From: an uncultured Acetatifactor sp.
GTDB lineage: Bacteria; Bacillota; Clostridia; Lachnospirales; Lachnospiraceae
Direction of reading: 5' to 3'
Assembly: GCA_934436435.1 (NCBI GenBank)
Contig: CAKSAN010000001.1
Span: forward strand, 124,001-188,000
Length of the DNA: 64,000 nucleotides
This document shows, piece after piece, positions 26,968 through 35,510 of the stretch. Under the pieces are notes generated by a model that worked only from the letters and a program-made list of their open reading frames with translations, was not told where the DNA came from and did no database searches. How positions within the stretch are numbered: the stretch's first letter is position 1; every line of letters begins with the position of its first letter. Position numbers and translations under genes: made by a program.

Positions 26968-27693
26968 ATGATGACAGTGAATGAAGTGAGCAAATTGACC
27001 GGAGTGAGTATACGCACTCTGCAATATTATGACACCATAGGACTTCTGCCACCTACAGAATACACGGAGGCAGGATACCGGCTGTATGACGATACGGCAA
27101 TGGAAAGATTGCAGCAGATTTTACTGTTCAGAGAACTTGAATTTCCCTTGAAAGAAATTAAACGTATCATAGATTCTCCTGATTTTAATAGGAACAAGGC
27201 GTTGGAACAACAAATGAAATTGTTGACAATGAAAAAGGAACATCTGGAAGGATTGATTTCTTTCGCTCGAAAAATAAAAGAAACAGGAGTAAATAAAATG
27301 GATTTTCAGGTATTTGATACAACAAAAATGGATGAGTACACAAAAAAAGCAAAGGAACAGTGGGGACAGACTGCAGAATATAAGGAGTATGAAGAAAAAA
27401 CAAGCAAGCAGTCACCGGAAGCTCAAAAACAGGCTTTACAGAATTTTATGCTGATATTTGTAGAATTTGGAAAAATGATAGACAAAAAGCCGGAGGATTC
27501 TAACGTACAGCTTAAAGTAAAGGTGTTACAGGATTACATCACGGATCATTTTTACAAATGTTCCAATGAGATATTAAAAAGCCTTGGAGAAATGTATGCT
27601 TCAGGTGGTGAATTTACAGAAAACATCGATAAGGCAGCTGGAGATGGAACAGCGGTATTTGTGGCAAAGGCAATCGATATTTATTGCAAATAA
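26968..27693 (+). CDS. MerR-family regulator with TipAS-like antibiotic-recognition domain
   Basis: A 241-residue regulator. Residues 1-70 are a MerR winged helix-turn-helix (TVNEVSKLTGVSIRTLQYYD, GYRLYDD), followed by a dimerisation helix to about residue 110 and a C-terminal TipAS-like domain with KEQWGQTAEYKEYEEK. TipAS domains of TipA, Mta and SkgA bind hydrophobic drugs or thiopeptides and switch on the promoter. A GGAGGG ribosome binding site and a 19-base-spaced promoter precede it. A terminator follows at once, so no target other than itself is in the same transcript. The gene is more AT rich than the chromosome to its left. Confidence 0.9.
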   Translation: MMTVNEVSKLTGVSIRTLQYYDTIGLLPPTEYTEAGYRLYDDTAMERLQQILLFRELEFPLKEIKRIIDSPDFNRNKALEQQMKLLTMKKEHLEGLISFARKIKETGVNKMDFQVFDTTKMDEYTKKAKEQWGQTAEYKEYEEKTSKQSPEAQKQALQNFMLIFVEFGKMIDKKPEDSNVQLKVKVLQDYITDHFYKCSNEILKSLGEMYASGGEFTENIDKAAGDGTAVFVAKAIDIYCK

Positions 27694-27708
27694 ACTGAAG
27701 TAAGCGAA

Positions 27709-27751
27709 AACGCAGGGATGTATATTATGGTTATGCATTCCTGCGTTTTTA
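27709..27751 (+). terminator. Rho-independent terminator after the MerR-type gene
   Basis: AACGCAGGGATG (27709-27720) pairs with CATTCCTGCGTT (27736-27747) with one G-T pair, around a 15-base loop, and is followed by five T. Confidence 0.85.
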
Positions 27752-27829
27752 TGATACAATAATGAAAAATTGGAATTGACCGAGCTGAAAGCGACGGACA
27801 CTTCTTGTCCGAAGGGCAAGAAGGTGGAC

Positions 27830-28249
27830 ATGATAAAATGTAGAACAATTGGAATTGTTGGTGGAGGGCTTAGTGTGGATAATTGGAAGGAATTTGTCTT
27901 TAATGAACTTTATGTTGGAGGTAAGATTGAGTGTATTAACAATGTCATTTTGTCAAAACAATATGTATGCTTTATGAAAAAACATAATGGTGGTAGAGGC
28001 GATATTGGAGAAACATGGCTTGAACTTTATCCTCTGGAAGAATTGCAAGAAATAAATGATGATTATTGTATTGAGGATTTTTTACCTAATCATATTATAA
28101 TAGGTTCAAACGGAAATGGCGAATTGTATGGAATTGATAATAGTGGAAATTATTTTAATGTTCCGATTATGATTGATGAAGAAGATATAACCGTTTTGGG
28201 CAATGATATAGATTTACTTCCAGACAAAATAAACAATTTATGGAAATAA
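27830..28249 (+). CDS. SUKH (SMI1/KNR4)-superfamily protein, probable immunity protein
   Basis: A protein of 139 residues from ATG 27830. The pattern FMKKHNGG near residue 45, then a mid-region ending LPNHIIIGSNGNGELYGIDNSGNYFNVP fits the SMI1/KNR4 fold, whose bacterial members mostly neutralise polymorphic or contact-dependent toxins. No toxin gene is adjacent. An in-frame TTG at 27770 would add 20 residues, but those come from a 60-base stretch of unlike composition; AAGGTGG just before ATG 27830 supports the shorter start. The gene is strongly AT rich. Immunity function is inferred from the family only. Confidence 0.75.
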   Translation: MIKCRTIGIVGGGLSVDNWKEFVFNELYVGGKIECINNVILSKQYVCFMKKHNGGRGDIGETWLELYPLEELQEINDDYCIEDFLPNHIIIGSNGNGELYGIDNSGNYFNVPIMIDEEDITVLGNDIDLLPDKINNLWK

Positions 28250-28313
28250 AGATTCTGGTTTGTCGAGGAGTTGAGCAAAGCAGAAAATCAGAATTTGTGA
28301 AAGGGGATTATTC

Positions 28314-28823
28314 ATGGGATTGTTTGATAAGTTCAGAAAGAAAAATAGTGGATTGACAATTGAAGAAATCATATCTAATGACTATGAACAAGCGTATTTT
28401 GAGGAATGTAAATATATATGGAAAAATTATGTTCCCTCAAGGGGACAGGCGAATAGTTTACAAGGTGAATTATTAAGAGAAATAGAAAAAATCCGCTGTG
28501 AGGCACAAGATAATGGAAATATAAATTGGGATGATGACTATTCTTATTTTTGTGACTTTATAAGCGAACGCTTGTGTGAACAACCGATATTTACAGCTGT
28601 AGAAAAAGACGAAGTCATTTTAATCATGTCATATTTAAAAAAGTGTGGTATTTATGCACAAAAATTTAATTGCGAAGAAATACCAGAAGATGATGTTGAT
28701 ATAGAAAAAACAGCTTATGTCCGTGATAATTTATATGACATCATTTGTGACAAAATAGGAAAGTTATACAAAGAGAATCCTGATCTTATTCCCTATGAAA
28801 GAAACAATAACATCAAAAGATAA
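28314..28823 (+). CDS. Unrecognised AT-rich gene beside the SUKH gene
   Basis: A 169-residue acidic, soluble protein with no signal peptide or membrane segment. After a short basic start (MGLFDKFRKKN) it has the block VPSRGQANSLQGELLREIEK and NGNINWDDDYSYFCDFI, which looks like a conserved motif of uncharacterised Firmicutes proteins, and a helical C-terminus. AAAGGGG before the ATG supports the start. It lies 64 bases behind the SUKH gene and shares its AT-rich codon use. It may be a second immunity-type protein, but that rests only on its neighbour. Confidence 0.68.
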   Translation: MGLFDKFRKKNSGLTIEEIISNDYEQAYFEECKYIWKNYVPSRGQANSLQGELLREIEKIRCEAQDNGNINWDDDYSYFCDFISERLCEQPIFTAVEKDEVILIMSYLKKCGIYAQKFNCEEIPEDDVDIEKTAYVRDNLYDIICDKIGKLYKENPDLIPYERNNNIKR

Positions 28824-28843
28824 ATCGGAAGTGCGAGGGCAAA

Positions 28844-29527
28844 ATGGATATTAAATTATATTATCAGGAAAAAGGAACTGGCGAACCGCTTATACTCTTG
28901 CATGGAAACGGCGAAGATAGCTCTTACTTCATAAATCAAATAGCTTATTTTCAAAACGCATACCATGTAATTGCGCTAGATACAAGAGGTCATGGAAAAT
29001 CTCAGAGAGGTGATGCACCCTTTACCATTGAGCAATTCTCCTGCGATTTATACGATTTTATGCAGGGGCATCAGATTTCAAATGCGATAATTTTAGGTTT
29101 TTCGGACGGGGCAAACATTGCAATGAAATTCGCAATGAAGCATCCCAGTATGGTGAAGGGCTTAATCTTGAACGGCGGCAACCTCGAACCAATGGGAGTA
29201 AAACGAACAACGCAAATCCCGATTGAAATCGGATATAAGATTGCAAGCCACTTTGCTGGTAAATCAGCAGATGCCAAAAGAAATGCCGAAATGCTCGGCT
29301 TAATGGTAAACGAGCCGAATATCAAGCCGTCTGAATTGTCGTTAATCTCGATGCCTACGTTGGTCATTTGCGGAACAAAGGATATGATCAAAGAATCACA
29401 TACAAGGAAAATCGCTGAACATCTTCCAAATGCGAAATTAGCCATCGTTCGAGGAAATCATTTTATTGCAAACAAGAACCCAGTGGCATTTAATCAGGAG
29501 GTTGATGCTTTTCTGAAAACGATTTGA
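28844..29527 (+). CDS. Alpha/beta hydrolase
   Basis: A 227-residue cytoplasmic alpha/beta-hydrolase fold enzyme. The oxyanion region is LLHGNGEDSSYF, the nucleophile elbow GFSDG puts Ser at about residue 87, the acid is the Asp in CGTKDM, and the base is the His in RGNHFI near the C-terminus, so the triad is complete. DTRGHGKSQRG is the typical strand-4 block. The cap region is short. It follows the unrecognised gene by 20 bases. The substrate is unknown; esterase, lactonase or lipase roles are all possible. Confidence 0.88.
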   Translation: MDIKLYYQEKGTGEPLILLHGNGEDSSYFINQIAYFQNAYHVIALDTRGHGKSQRGDAPFTIEQFSCDLYDFMQGHQISNAIILGFSDGANIAMKFAMKHPSMVKGLILNGGNLEPMGVKRTTQIPIEIGYKIASHFAGKSADAKRNAEMLGLMVNEPNIKPSELSLISMPTLVICGTKDMIKESHTRKIAEHLPNAKLAIVRGNHFIANKNPVAFNQEVDAFLKTI

Positions 29528-29623
29528 CATCTTTCAATTTGTTGCATGTTTGAACAAAGTGGAAAAATTCAGTTTGTCACATAGTTGGTCAGAGAGAAAA
29601 ATCGGAATTTATGGAGGTTTATT

Positions 29624-30304
29624 ATGGATAGACCAATAACAACTCTATTTATGCTTATGTCTTTAGATGGAAAGATAAGTCCGGGTGCATCAGATGATTT
29701 AGATGTAGATAAGGATTTCCCTAAGATAGACGGGGTGAAGGAGGGACTGACCCAATATTATGAGATTGAGCAGACAACTGACCTTTGGTCTTTTAATACA
29801 GGACGAGTGCAAGAGAAGATGGGCGTAAACAAAAAGTCCTTTCCCGATAAGACTCCTGTTTCATTTGTCTTATTGGATAACAACCATTTGACCGAGCATG
29901 GCGTAACATATTTCTGCAAGAAATCCAAGGAGTTTGTGCTGATTACATCGAATAAAGATCATCCGGCTTATAACATTAAGGAAAACAATCTTCATATCAT
30001 TTTTCAGGAAGAACTATCGTTGAAAGATGCTCTTCGTGAATTAAAATTATCGTATGGATGTGAGAGATTAACAATCCAAAGTGGTGGAACGGTTAATGGA
30101 TTATTCCTTCGTGAGAAGTTATTTGATTATATTGATGTCGTTGTGGCACCAGTGCTGATTGGCGGTAAGGAAACCGCTTCTTTAATAGACGGCAGTTCCA
30201 TTATTTCAGAGAATGAATTATCTGAGTTAGGGGTATTAAAACTCATTGACTGCACAGTTTTAAATGATTCGTATATCAGAGTCAGATATCAGGTAGTTAA
30301 CTGA
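29624..30304 (+). CDS. RibD C-terminal-domain/dihydrofolate-reductase-like reductase
   Basis: A 226-residue stand-alone reductase of the RibD-C fold. It begins TTLFMLMSLDGKIS, the family N-terminal motif, and has the NADPH-binding block CERLTIQSGGTVNGLFLREKL and the segment VVAPVLIGGKETASLIDG. RibD-C proteins reduce a pyrimidine in riboflavin synthesis, but stand-alone members outside rib operons are of mostly unknown substrate. ATG 29624 is preceded by GGAGG at a 6-base distance, so this start was taken rather than the upstream in-frame GTG at 29585. It is the last gene of the AT-rich patch. Confidence 0.88.
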   Translation: MDRPITTLFMLMSLDGKISPGASDDLDVDKDFPKIDGVKEGLTQYYEIEQTTDLWSFNTGRVQEKMGVNKKSFPDKTPVSFVLLDNNHLTEHGVTYFCKKSKEFVLITSNKDHPAYNIKENNLHIIFQEELSLKDALRELKLSYGCERLTIQSGGTVNGLFLREKLFDYIDVVVAPVLIGGKETASLIDGSSIISENELSELGVLKLIDCTVLNDSYIRVRYQVVN

Positions 30305-30353
30305 TAAATCGCTACATGTGTATCTGTTGATGACAGCCCTTAATGGAGGTAGA

Positions 30354-30434
30354 GAGTCGGAACCAACTATGCGCAAAAGCCAACTTTAACGAATAGTTTC
30401 AGTAAGGAAATCCTTTATGGTAGTTCCTTGACTC
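30354..30434. repeat. Imperfect long inverted repeat between convergent genes
   Basis: GAGTCGGAAC (30354-30363) is matched in inverted orientation by GTTCCTTGACTC (30423-30434) with two unpaired bases, and the loop itself contains the small palindrome AAGGA-AA-TCCTT. It fills most of the 133-base gap between the convergent reductase and dtd genes. There is no T run; it may be a structured 3' element or mark the edge of the acquired patch. Confidence 0.4.
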
Positions 30435-30437
30435 CCT

Positions 30438-30887
30438 TTAGCAGATTTCCTCCGAATCCAGCAATATGGTAAAAGGTCCGTCATTTAACAGAGAGACTTT
30501 CATATCGGCTCCGAAGATTCCTTTTTCCACCCTGGCAATGTTATCACGGCATCTGTCAATAATATATTCGTATAATTCATTGGCCATATCCGGACCGCCG
30601 GCTTTGATGAAAGAAGGCCGATTGCCTTTCCGGCAATCGGCATACAGCGTAAATTGCGATACCAACAACAGTTCACCGTCCACTGCATGCAGATCCAGAT
30701 TTGTCTTACCCTGGGCATCTTCAAAAATCCGCAGTCCCAGAAGCTTCTTTATCATTTTATCTGCAATTTCTCTGGTATCTGTCTCAGCGACACCGATCAG
30801 TACCAGAAATCCCTTGCCAATGCTGCCTGTCGTTTCTCCGTCTACTTTTACCTCTGCGTGTTGTACCCGCTGTATTACAAATCGCAT
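30438..30887 (-). CDS. dtd: D-aminoacyl-tRNA deacylase
   Basis: Hydrolyses D-aminoacyl-tRNA and Gly-tRNA(Ala), keeping D-amino acids out of protein. The 149-residue protein starts [13 protein letters not shown] and shows the two active-site motifs: [20 protein letters not shown] (the SQFTL motif) and, at the C-terminus, [12 protein letters not shown] (the variant NxGPxT cross-subunit motif). Its start codon shares one base with the stop of the AI-2E-family gene upstream on this strand (TAATG), so the two are coupled. Confidence 0.96.
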   Translation of the reverse strand: MRFVIQRVQHAEVKVDGETTGSIGKGFLVLIGVAETDTREIADKMIKKLLGLRIFEDAQGKTNLDLHAVDGELLLVSQFTLYADCRKGNRPSFIKAGGPDMANELYEYIIDRCRDNIARVEKGIFGADMKVSLLNDGPFTILLDSEEIC

Positions 30888-32227
30888 TACTTCTCTCCCA
30901 CGTTTTTTTCTTCTTGATCTTTTTTATCCTCTTTTAAGGAGGATTGATCTTTGATCTCATGATCCCTCTGCATCTGGGAATCCAGACTATGGAATCCTTC
31001 CTCATCTATGTTCTTCAAATAAGAATATTGTGCAGTCTCCACCGGCAAATCTTTTTTTTGCAGGAACGTATTGACCACTGCCTTAACAGCGGCATAGATC
31101 ACCGCAAAAATAGGTACTCCGACAATCATTCCGAGGATTCCGAACAAACCACCGAATACCGTGATGGCAAAAATGACCCAGAAACCGGTAAGCCCCGTGG
31201 AATTTCCCAGAATCTTGGGTCCCAGAAAGTTTCCATCGAACTGCTGTAATACCAGAATAAATATCACAAAATAAACACAGTTTAACGGATGCATGGGATC
31301 TACCACAAGAATCAGGATCGCACTGGGAATGGCTCCCAGGTAAGGACCAAAGAAAGGTATAATATTGGTCACACCCACGATTACGCTGACCAGAGCCGCA
31401 TAAGGGGTCTGCAATAATGTGGTTCCGATAAAGCACAGACATCCGATAATAAAGGAATCCACAATCTTTCCGCCGATAAATCCGATAAAAGTCCGGTGCG
31501 TAAACCGGAAACTTTTGATCAGTCGATTGGCTGTCTTCTGTTCAAAGAAGGCATAGGTCATTTTTTTCGCCTGTCCCGCAAACTTTTCCTTGCTTGCAAG
31601 TACATAAATGGAAATAATGAATCCGATAATAAAATCCCACAACCCCTTCAAAATATTGATCACGCTTAAGGACACCGTCATAATCAACTGGCTGGTCTTG
31701 GTCAGTACCGTGTTATTTAACCAGTTTTCCAATTCCACGGAATATTTATCGATCAGGAAAGTGAGCTGATTTCCCAGCTCAGGGTTATCATCCATGATCT
31801 TATTGATCCATTTTGTAAAGTTGCTGATATATGTGTCAAAATTGGAAGCAATGTTTACAATACTGGGGACGATCTGGGAAAGCATCATGGCAATCAGACT
31901 GTAGATCAGCGCAATAAACAAAAATGCCGTAATAAGTATACCGATTCCCCGGACAATAGAATTGCGTTTCCTGCTCTCCTTTACTTTTAATTTCCGGCAT
32001 AACGGAAATAGCAGTTTGGTCTCTATATAGTTAAGTACCGGAGTCAGCAGATACGCCGTCACCAGACCGAATACCACCGGCATAAGGATTCCGGTGACCA
32101 TCTGGACCCCCGCTTTAATGCTGCTCCCATGGAACAGCAGATAATAGAAACAAATACTGGCGGCAATGGTTAAAAACGCCGTCAATCCCCAACGAAAATA
32201 CTTGTTATTTTTTAAATCGTATTTCAT
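30887..32227 (-). CDS. AI-2E-family (UPF0118) transporter
   Basis: A 446-residue membrane protein with about eight hydrophobic segments. Family features are the long central amphipathic region after the third helix ([21 protein letters not shown]), [29 protein letters not shown], and [22 protein letters not shown] near the end. Members are variously exporters of AI-2 or Na+(Li+)/H+ antiporters, so no substrate is claimed. The C-terminal 45 residues are charged and soluble. It is translationally coupled to dtd. Confidence 0.9.
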   Translation of the reverse strand: MKYDLKNNKYFRWGLTAFLTIAASICFYYLLFHGSSIKAGVQMVTGILMPVVFGLVTAYLLTPVLNYIETKLLFPLCRKLKVKESRKRNSIVRGIGILITAFLFIALIYSLIAMMLSQIVPSIVNIASNFDTYISNFTKWINKIMDDNPELGNQLTFLIDKYSVELENWLNNTVLTKTSQLIMTVSLSVINILKGLWDFIIGFIISIYVLASKEKFAGQAKKMTYAFFEQKTANRLIKSFRFTHRTFIGFIGGKIVDSFIIGCLCFIGTTLLQTPYAALVSVIVGVTNIIPFFGPYLGAIPSAILILVVDPMHPLNCVYFVIFILVLQQFDGNFLGPKILGNSTGLTGFWVIFAITVFGGLFGILGMIVGVPIFAVIYAAVKAVVNTFLQKKDLPVETAQYSYLKNIDEEGFHSLDSQMQRDHEIKDQSSLKEDKKDQEEKNVGEK

Positions 32228-32367
32228 TCACCCACACCTTTCTGTAAAACTTACTATTTTTAATATACTATGGTTTTGCCCTTATCACAAGAAGAAATCC
32301 TTCCTTTTGGTTGAAAAAGAATTCTTCCGAGTATAAAATAGACAGTAGTAAACGAATGGAGAAAATC

Positions 32368-33099
32368 ATGACATTACAAAAAGTACTCAGCCGTGTCAGA
32401 CAGGCCGTAGATGATTATCATATGATAGAGGAAGGCGACCATATTGCCGTAGGAATCTCCGGCGGCAAGGACAGCCTTACGCTTCTGCTGGCACTCAATG
32501 AATTAAGAAAATTTTATCCGCAAAAATTCAGCATTCATGCCGTAACCGTGGATCTGGGTTTCCGGAATCTGGATCTGGACAAGATCCGGGCACTCTGTGC
32601 CTCCCATGAAATCCCTTATACCGTGGTAGAAACCTCGATTGCAAAAATCGTATTTGACGACCGCAAAGAAGACAATCCCTGTTCTCTCTGCGCCAAAATG
32701 CGCAAGGGAGCTTTGAATGATGCAATCAAGGACATCGGCTGCAATAAGATCGCCTATGCACATCACGAAGATGATGTGGTGGAGACCATGATGCTTTCTC
32801 TTTTCTATGAGGGGCGTCTGCATACCTTTTCCCCGGTGACGCATCTGGATAAGACCGGTCTGACCGTAATCCGGCCGCTGATTTATATGCGGGAATCCGA
32901 GGTCATCGGTTTTGTGAACAAATATCAGGTTCCTGTGGTCAAAAGTCCCTGTCCCGCAGACGGGCATACCAAACGGGAATACATCAAAGAATTATTACAA
33001 CAGATCCATCGGGAAAATCCCGGTGTCAAGGATCGCATCTTCACAGCGATCCAGCGAGGAAACATGGAAGGTTGGTCAGAATACTTTGGCAGTCATTAA
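32368..33099 (+). CDS. ttcA: TtcA-like tRNA 2-thiolation PP-loop ATPase
   Basis: PP-loop ATPase that activates a tRNA base for sulfur transfer (TtcA makes 2-thiocytidine at position 32). The PP-loop is AVGISGGKDSLTLLLAL; the cysteines that hold the iron-sulfur cluster in TtcA are seen as PCSLCAKMRKG and in VKSPCPADG. ATG 32368 (MTLQKVLSRV) is preceded by GGAG at 6 bases; in-frame upstream starts (TTG 32311, ATG 32356) have no better site. Length from here is 243 residues. The 3' end slightly overlaps the recombinase gene behind it. Confidence 0.9.
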   Translation: MTLQKVLSRVRQAVDDYHMIEEGDHIAVGISGGKDSLTLLLALNELRKFYPQKFSIHAVTVDLGFRNLDLDKIRALCASHEIPYTVVETSIAKIVFDDRKEDNPCSLCAKMRKGALNDAIKDIGCNKIAYAHHEDDVVETMMLSLFYEGRLHTFSPVTHLDKTGLTVIRPLIYMRESEVIGFVNKYQVPVVKSPCPADGHTKREYIKELLQQIHRENPGVKDRIFTAIQRGNMEGWSEYFGSH

Positions 33100-34174
33100 A
33101 GAAGAAAATTATCACGATGAACAAAACAAAAACAATATTTTAAAACTCCGCAAGGTTCTGGATACTCTCCCCGGCTTCTGCAAAAATTTCTTCCGGGGAA
33201 TCGAGCCCTATACTTCCACCAGAACCCGGCTGGCCTACGCTTATGACATTCGTCTCTTTTTCGAATTTCTCCATGAGAAAAACAGTTATTGCAGCAAAAT
33301 GGAGATCACGGATTTCCCTCTTTCTGTCCTTGACATGGTACAGAGAACAGACATTGAAGAATATCTTGATTTTATGAGCCTGTACCAGAAAGACGGAAAA
33401 AATATCACAAACGAGGAGCGGGGAAAGTCAAGAAAGCTGGCTGCCTTAAGAAGCTTTTACAATTACTACTTCCAGAACGAGCAGATCGAAAAAAATACAG
33501 CGGCGCTGGTTCCCTTACCGAAGCGCCATGAAAAAGAGATCATCCGGCTGGAGCCAAATGAGGTGGCTATCCTGTTGGACCAGGTGGAAGACGGAACCAA
33601 ACTGACAAAAAAAGAACTGGAATATCATAAGAAAACGAAAGTCCGCGATGTTGCTCTTTTGACACTTTTGTTGGGAACGGGTATTCGTGTGTCAGAATGT
33701 GTCGGGTTGGATATCAACGATGTGAATTTTGACACCGGTGGAATCAAGATCCGGAGAAAAGGCGGTTATGAAGCAATCATCTATTTCGGTGATGAAGTAG
33801 AAACAGCGCTGTTGGACTATCTGGAACAACGGGAGCATATGATTCCCGCACAGGGGCATGAAAATGCTCTGTTCCTGTCCCTGCAGAATCGTCGAATGGC
33901 TGTCCGTTCCGTCGAGAATCTGGTAAAAAAATACGCCTCCCGCGTTACCACCTTAAAGAAAATAACACCTCATAAATTACGCAGTACCTACGGAACCGAA
34001 CTCTATAAAGAGACCGGAGATATCTATCTGGTAGCAGATGTTCTGGGACACAGTGATGTTAATACCACCCGCAAACATTATGCTGCCCTGGAAGAACAAC
34101 GCCGCAGGCAGGCTGCCAATGCTATTCATCTACGGGAATATAATAACAGACATACGGATCGACCCGAAAACTAA
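33086..34174 (+). CDS. Tyrosine recombinase, XerC/XerD-like
   Basis: Site-specific tyrosine recombinase. An N-terminal SAM-like core-binding domain (about residues 20-130; TRLAYAYDIRLFFEFL) is followed by the catalytic domain with the complete set: Arg in LGTGIRVSECVGL, the RRKGG beta-hairpin lysine, HKLRSTYG, LGHSDVNTTRKHY with the nucleophile Tyr. The start is unsure: TTG 33086 gives 362 residues and overlaps ttcA by 14 bases; an in-frame GTG at 33023 overlaps it by 77. Placement beside lexA and absence of other phage genes argue for a housekeeping dimer-resolution role rather than an integrase, but no dif site is visible here. Confidence 0.85.
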   Translation: MAVIKEENYHDEQNKNNILKLRKVLDTLPGFCKNFFRGIEPYTSTRTRLAYAYDIRLFFEFLHEKNSYCSKMEITDFPLSVLDMVQRTDIEEYLDFMSLYQKDGKNITNEERGKSRKLAALRSFYNYYFQNEQIEKNTAALVPLPKRHEKEIIRLEPNEVAILLDQVEDGTKLTKKELEYHKKTKVRDVALLTLLLGTGIRVSECVGLDINDVNFDTGGIKIRRKGGYEAIIYFGDEVETALLDYLEQREHMIPAQGHENALFLSLQNRRMAVRSVENLVKKYASRVTTLKKITPHKLRSTYGTELYKETGDIYLVADVLGHSDVNTTRKHYAALEEQRRRQAANAIHLREYNNRHTDRPEN

Positions 34175-34194
34175 CCAACAACCAAAAACTTTTT

Positions 34195-34236
34195 CACCGG
34201 ATTGCAATGAGTAAATGTGATCCGGTGTACTGTTTT
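34195..34236 (+). terminator. Terminator between the recombinase and yneA-like genes
   Basis: CACCGGAT (34195-34202) pairs perfectly with ATCCGGTG (34220-34227), followed by TACTGTTTTATTT. On the other strand the stem is followed by AAAAAG, so it mainly serves the + strand recombinase, although it lies between convergent genes and may act for both. Confidence 0.7.
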
Positions 34237-34241
34237 ATTTA

Positions 34242-34637
34242 TCATTTCACAAAGTCATAGGAATAATAAGGTACAATCAGCATCTGTCCGGCTCTGATGC
34301 TGTCTTCTTCCGCCAGATGATTGATGCTCTGTACTTCTTCAATATATTCCTTCTTATTCTTATACTCCTCATAGTCAATATAATTATCTGAAATATCCCA
34401 TAAGGTCTCTCCGTAGGCAACGGTCACCTTGGTATAATATTTGAACTTCAGCGGATCCTCTCCGGAGCTTGCCAGAGACCGGATTCCCTGATAAGATACC
34501 GCACAGAAAACGATCACACAGATCGTAGCAATCATGGTAAGAATCCTGCGCTGCATCTGCTGTCTTCTTCTTAACTGTCTCTTATATAATCTTAACTCTC
34601 TGTCAGTCATTCGGTATACGCTCTTCTGTACTCTCAT
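34242..34637 (-). CDS. yneA: LysM-domain membrane protein, YneA-like SOS cell-division inhibitor
   Basis: A 131-residue protein with a very basic N-terminus (RELRLYKRQLRRRQQMQRR), one transmembrane helix (about 30-48) and an extracytoplasmic LysM domain (YYTKVTVAYGETLWDISDNY ending in GQMLIVPYY). This architecture and its divergent position to lexA match YneA, which delays septation during the SOS response. The ATG at 34637 follows GAGGTG at a short distance; a longer reading from 34673 would start inside the LexA box. A consensus promoter with LexA boxes lies directly upstream. Confidence 0.85.
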   Translation of the reverse strand: MRVQKSVYRMTDRELRLYKRQLRRRQQMQRRILTMIATICVIVFCAVSYQGIRSLASSGEDPLKFKYYTKVTVAYGETLWDISDNYIDYEEYKNKKEYIEEVQSINHLAEEDSIRAGQMLIVPYYSYDFVK

Positions 34638-34667
34638 AACACACCTCACACAAGAAAATTTGTTCGG

Positions 34668-34679
34668 GAACATTTGTTC
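34668..34679. promoter_or_regulatory. LexA box in front of yneA
   Basis: GAAC-ATTT-GTTC is a perfect half-site pair for the Gram-positive LexA (DinR) operator with 4-base spacing. It lies 31 bases upstream of the yneA start codon and just downstream of the yneA -10 box, where bound LexA would block transcription. Confidence 0.85.
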
Positions 34680-34690
34680 TTTCTGTTTGT

Positions 34691-34719
34691 ATTATATCGA
34701 ACATGCATTCTGATGTCAA
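34691..34719 (-). promoter_or_regulatory. yneA promoter with embedded degenerate LexA box
   Basis: On the - strand TTGACA (complement of 34714-34719), a 17-base spacer, and TATAAT (complement of 34691-34696): a full consensus sigma-A promoter. Its spacer contains GAAC-ATGC-ATTC (34699-34710), a LexA half-site pair with one mismatch, so LexA could also occlude the promoter itself. Confidence 0.82.
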
Positions 34720-34742
34720 GCCATAAATCGAACATATTTTTG

Positions 34743-34811
34743 GAATATATGTTTGCTTTTTATTTTTCACTATGCTATAATCGTTATATAGATCAGTAAG
34801 AACAGATGTTT
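34743..34811 (+). promoter_or_regulatory. lexA promoter with two LexA boxes
   Basis: TTGCTT (34753-34758), 17 bases, TATAAT (34776-34781) form the lexA promoter. GAAT-ATAT-GTTT (34743-34754, one mismatch) overlaps the -35 region and GAAC-AGAT-GTTT (34800-34811, fits GAAC-RNRY-GTTY) lies about 20 bases after the -10 box. LexA autoregulation is therefore expected. Confidence 0.8.
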
Positions 34812-34845
34812 TTCATATATACTACTTTAATCACGGAGGTTATTT

Positions 34846-35463
34846 ATGGGTTACGGAAAGATCACTGCCAAGCAGCAGGAAATATTAGATTATATCAAGG
34901 AAGAGATATTGAACAGAGGTTATCCCCCCACGGTTCGCGAGATCTGTGAGACAGTGAATTTAAAGTCCACTTCCTCCGTTCATTCTCACCTGGAGACCTT
35001 GGAGAAGAACGGTTATATTCGCAGAGATCCGACCAAGCCCCGTGCCATCGAGATCTGCGATGACAGCTTCCAAATGGTTCGTACGGAGATGGTCAGCCTT
35101 CCCGTGATCGGCAATGTTGCTGCCGGACAGCCCATCCTTGCAGAGGAGAACATTCAGGACTATTTCCCTGTTCCCGCTGATGTGGTACCTAAGGGAGAAT
35201 CCTTCATTCTGAATGTTCGCGGGGAGTCCATGATCAATGCCGGCATCTTCAATGGTGACCGCGTCTTCGTACATGTCCAGAACACGGCGCACAACGGAGA
35301 GATTGTTGTGGCTCTGATCGATGATTCCGCTACAGTCAAGACTTTTTATAAGGAGAAGGGACATATTCGTCTCCAGCCTGAGAATGACACCATGGATCCG
35401 ATCATCGTAGATGATTGTCAGATCCTTGGTACAGTGTTCGGTGTGTTCCGCTTCTACAAATAG
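34846..35463 (+). CDS. lexA: SOS repressor LexA
   Basis: Represses the SOS regulon and cleaves itself when RecA forms filaments on single-stranded DNA. The 205-residue protein has the N-terminal winged helix ([44 protein letters not shown]) and the C-terminal S24 peptidase domain. The cleavage bond is Ala93-Gly94 in NVAAGQP; the catalytic dyad is Ser128 in RGESM and Lys165 in ATVKTF. GGAGG precedes the ATG. The divergent yneA-like gene and several LexA boxes in between make this a classic SOS control unit. Confidence 0.97.
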   Translation: MGYGKITAKQQEILDYIKEEILNRGYPPTVREICETVNLKSTSSVHSHLETLEKNGYIRRDPTKPRAIEICDDSFQMVRTEMVSLPVIGNVAAGQPILAEENIQDYFPVPADVVPKGESFILNVRGESMINAGIFNGDRVFVHVQNTAHNGEIVVALIDDSATVKTFYKEKGHIRLQPENDTMDPIIVDDCQILGTVFGVFRFYK

Positions 35464-35510
35464 CTCGAATACATCGAAATCATTTTCCATCTGATTTCCT
35501 ATGACAGAAT

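Noticed and set aside
27709..27751. Small RNA gene between the MerR and SUKH genes
   Set aside because: The hairpin is a plain terminator right behind the MerR-type gene with no separate promoter.
30305..30437. Remnant gene between the reductase and dtd genes
   Set aside because: Stop codons occur in all frames and only an imperfect inverted repeat is visible, so no pseudogene is claimed.
33086..34174. Phage or integrative-element integrase
   Set aside because: The recombinase lies among housekeeping genes with no excisionase, relaxase or att-like repeats; a Xer-type role is more likely.
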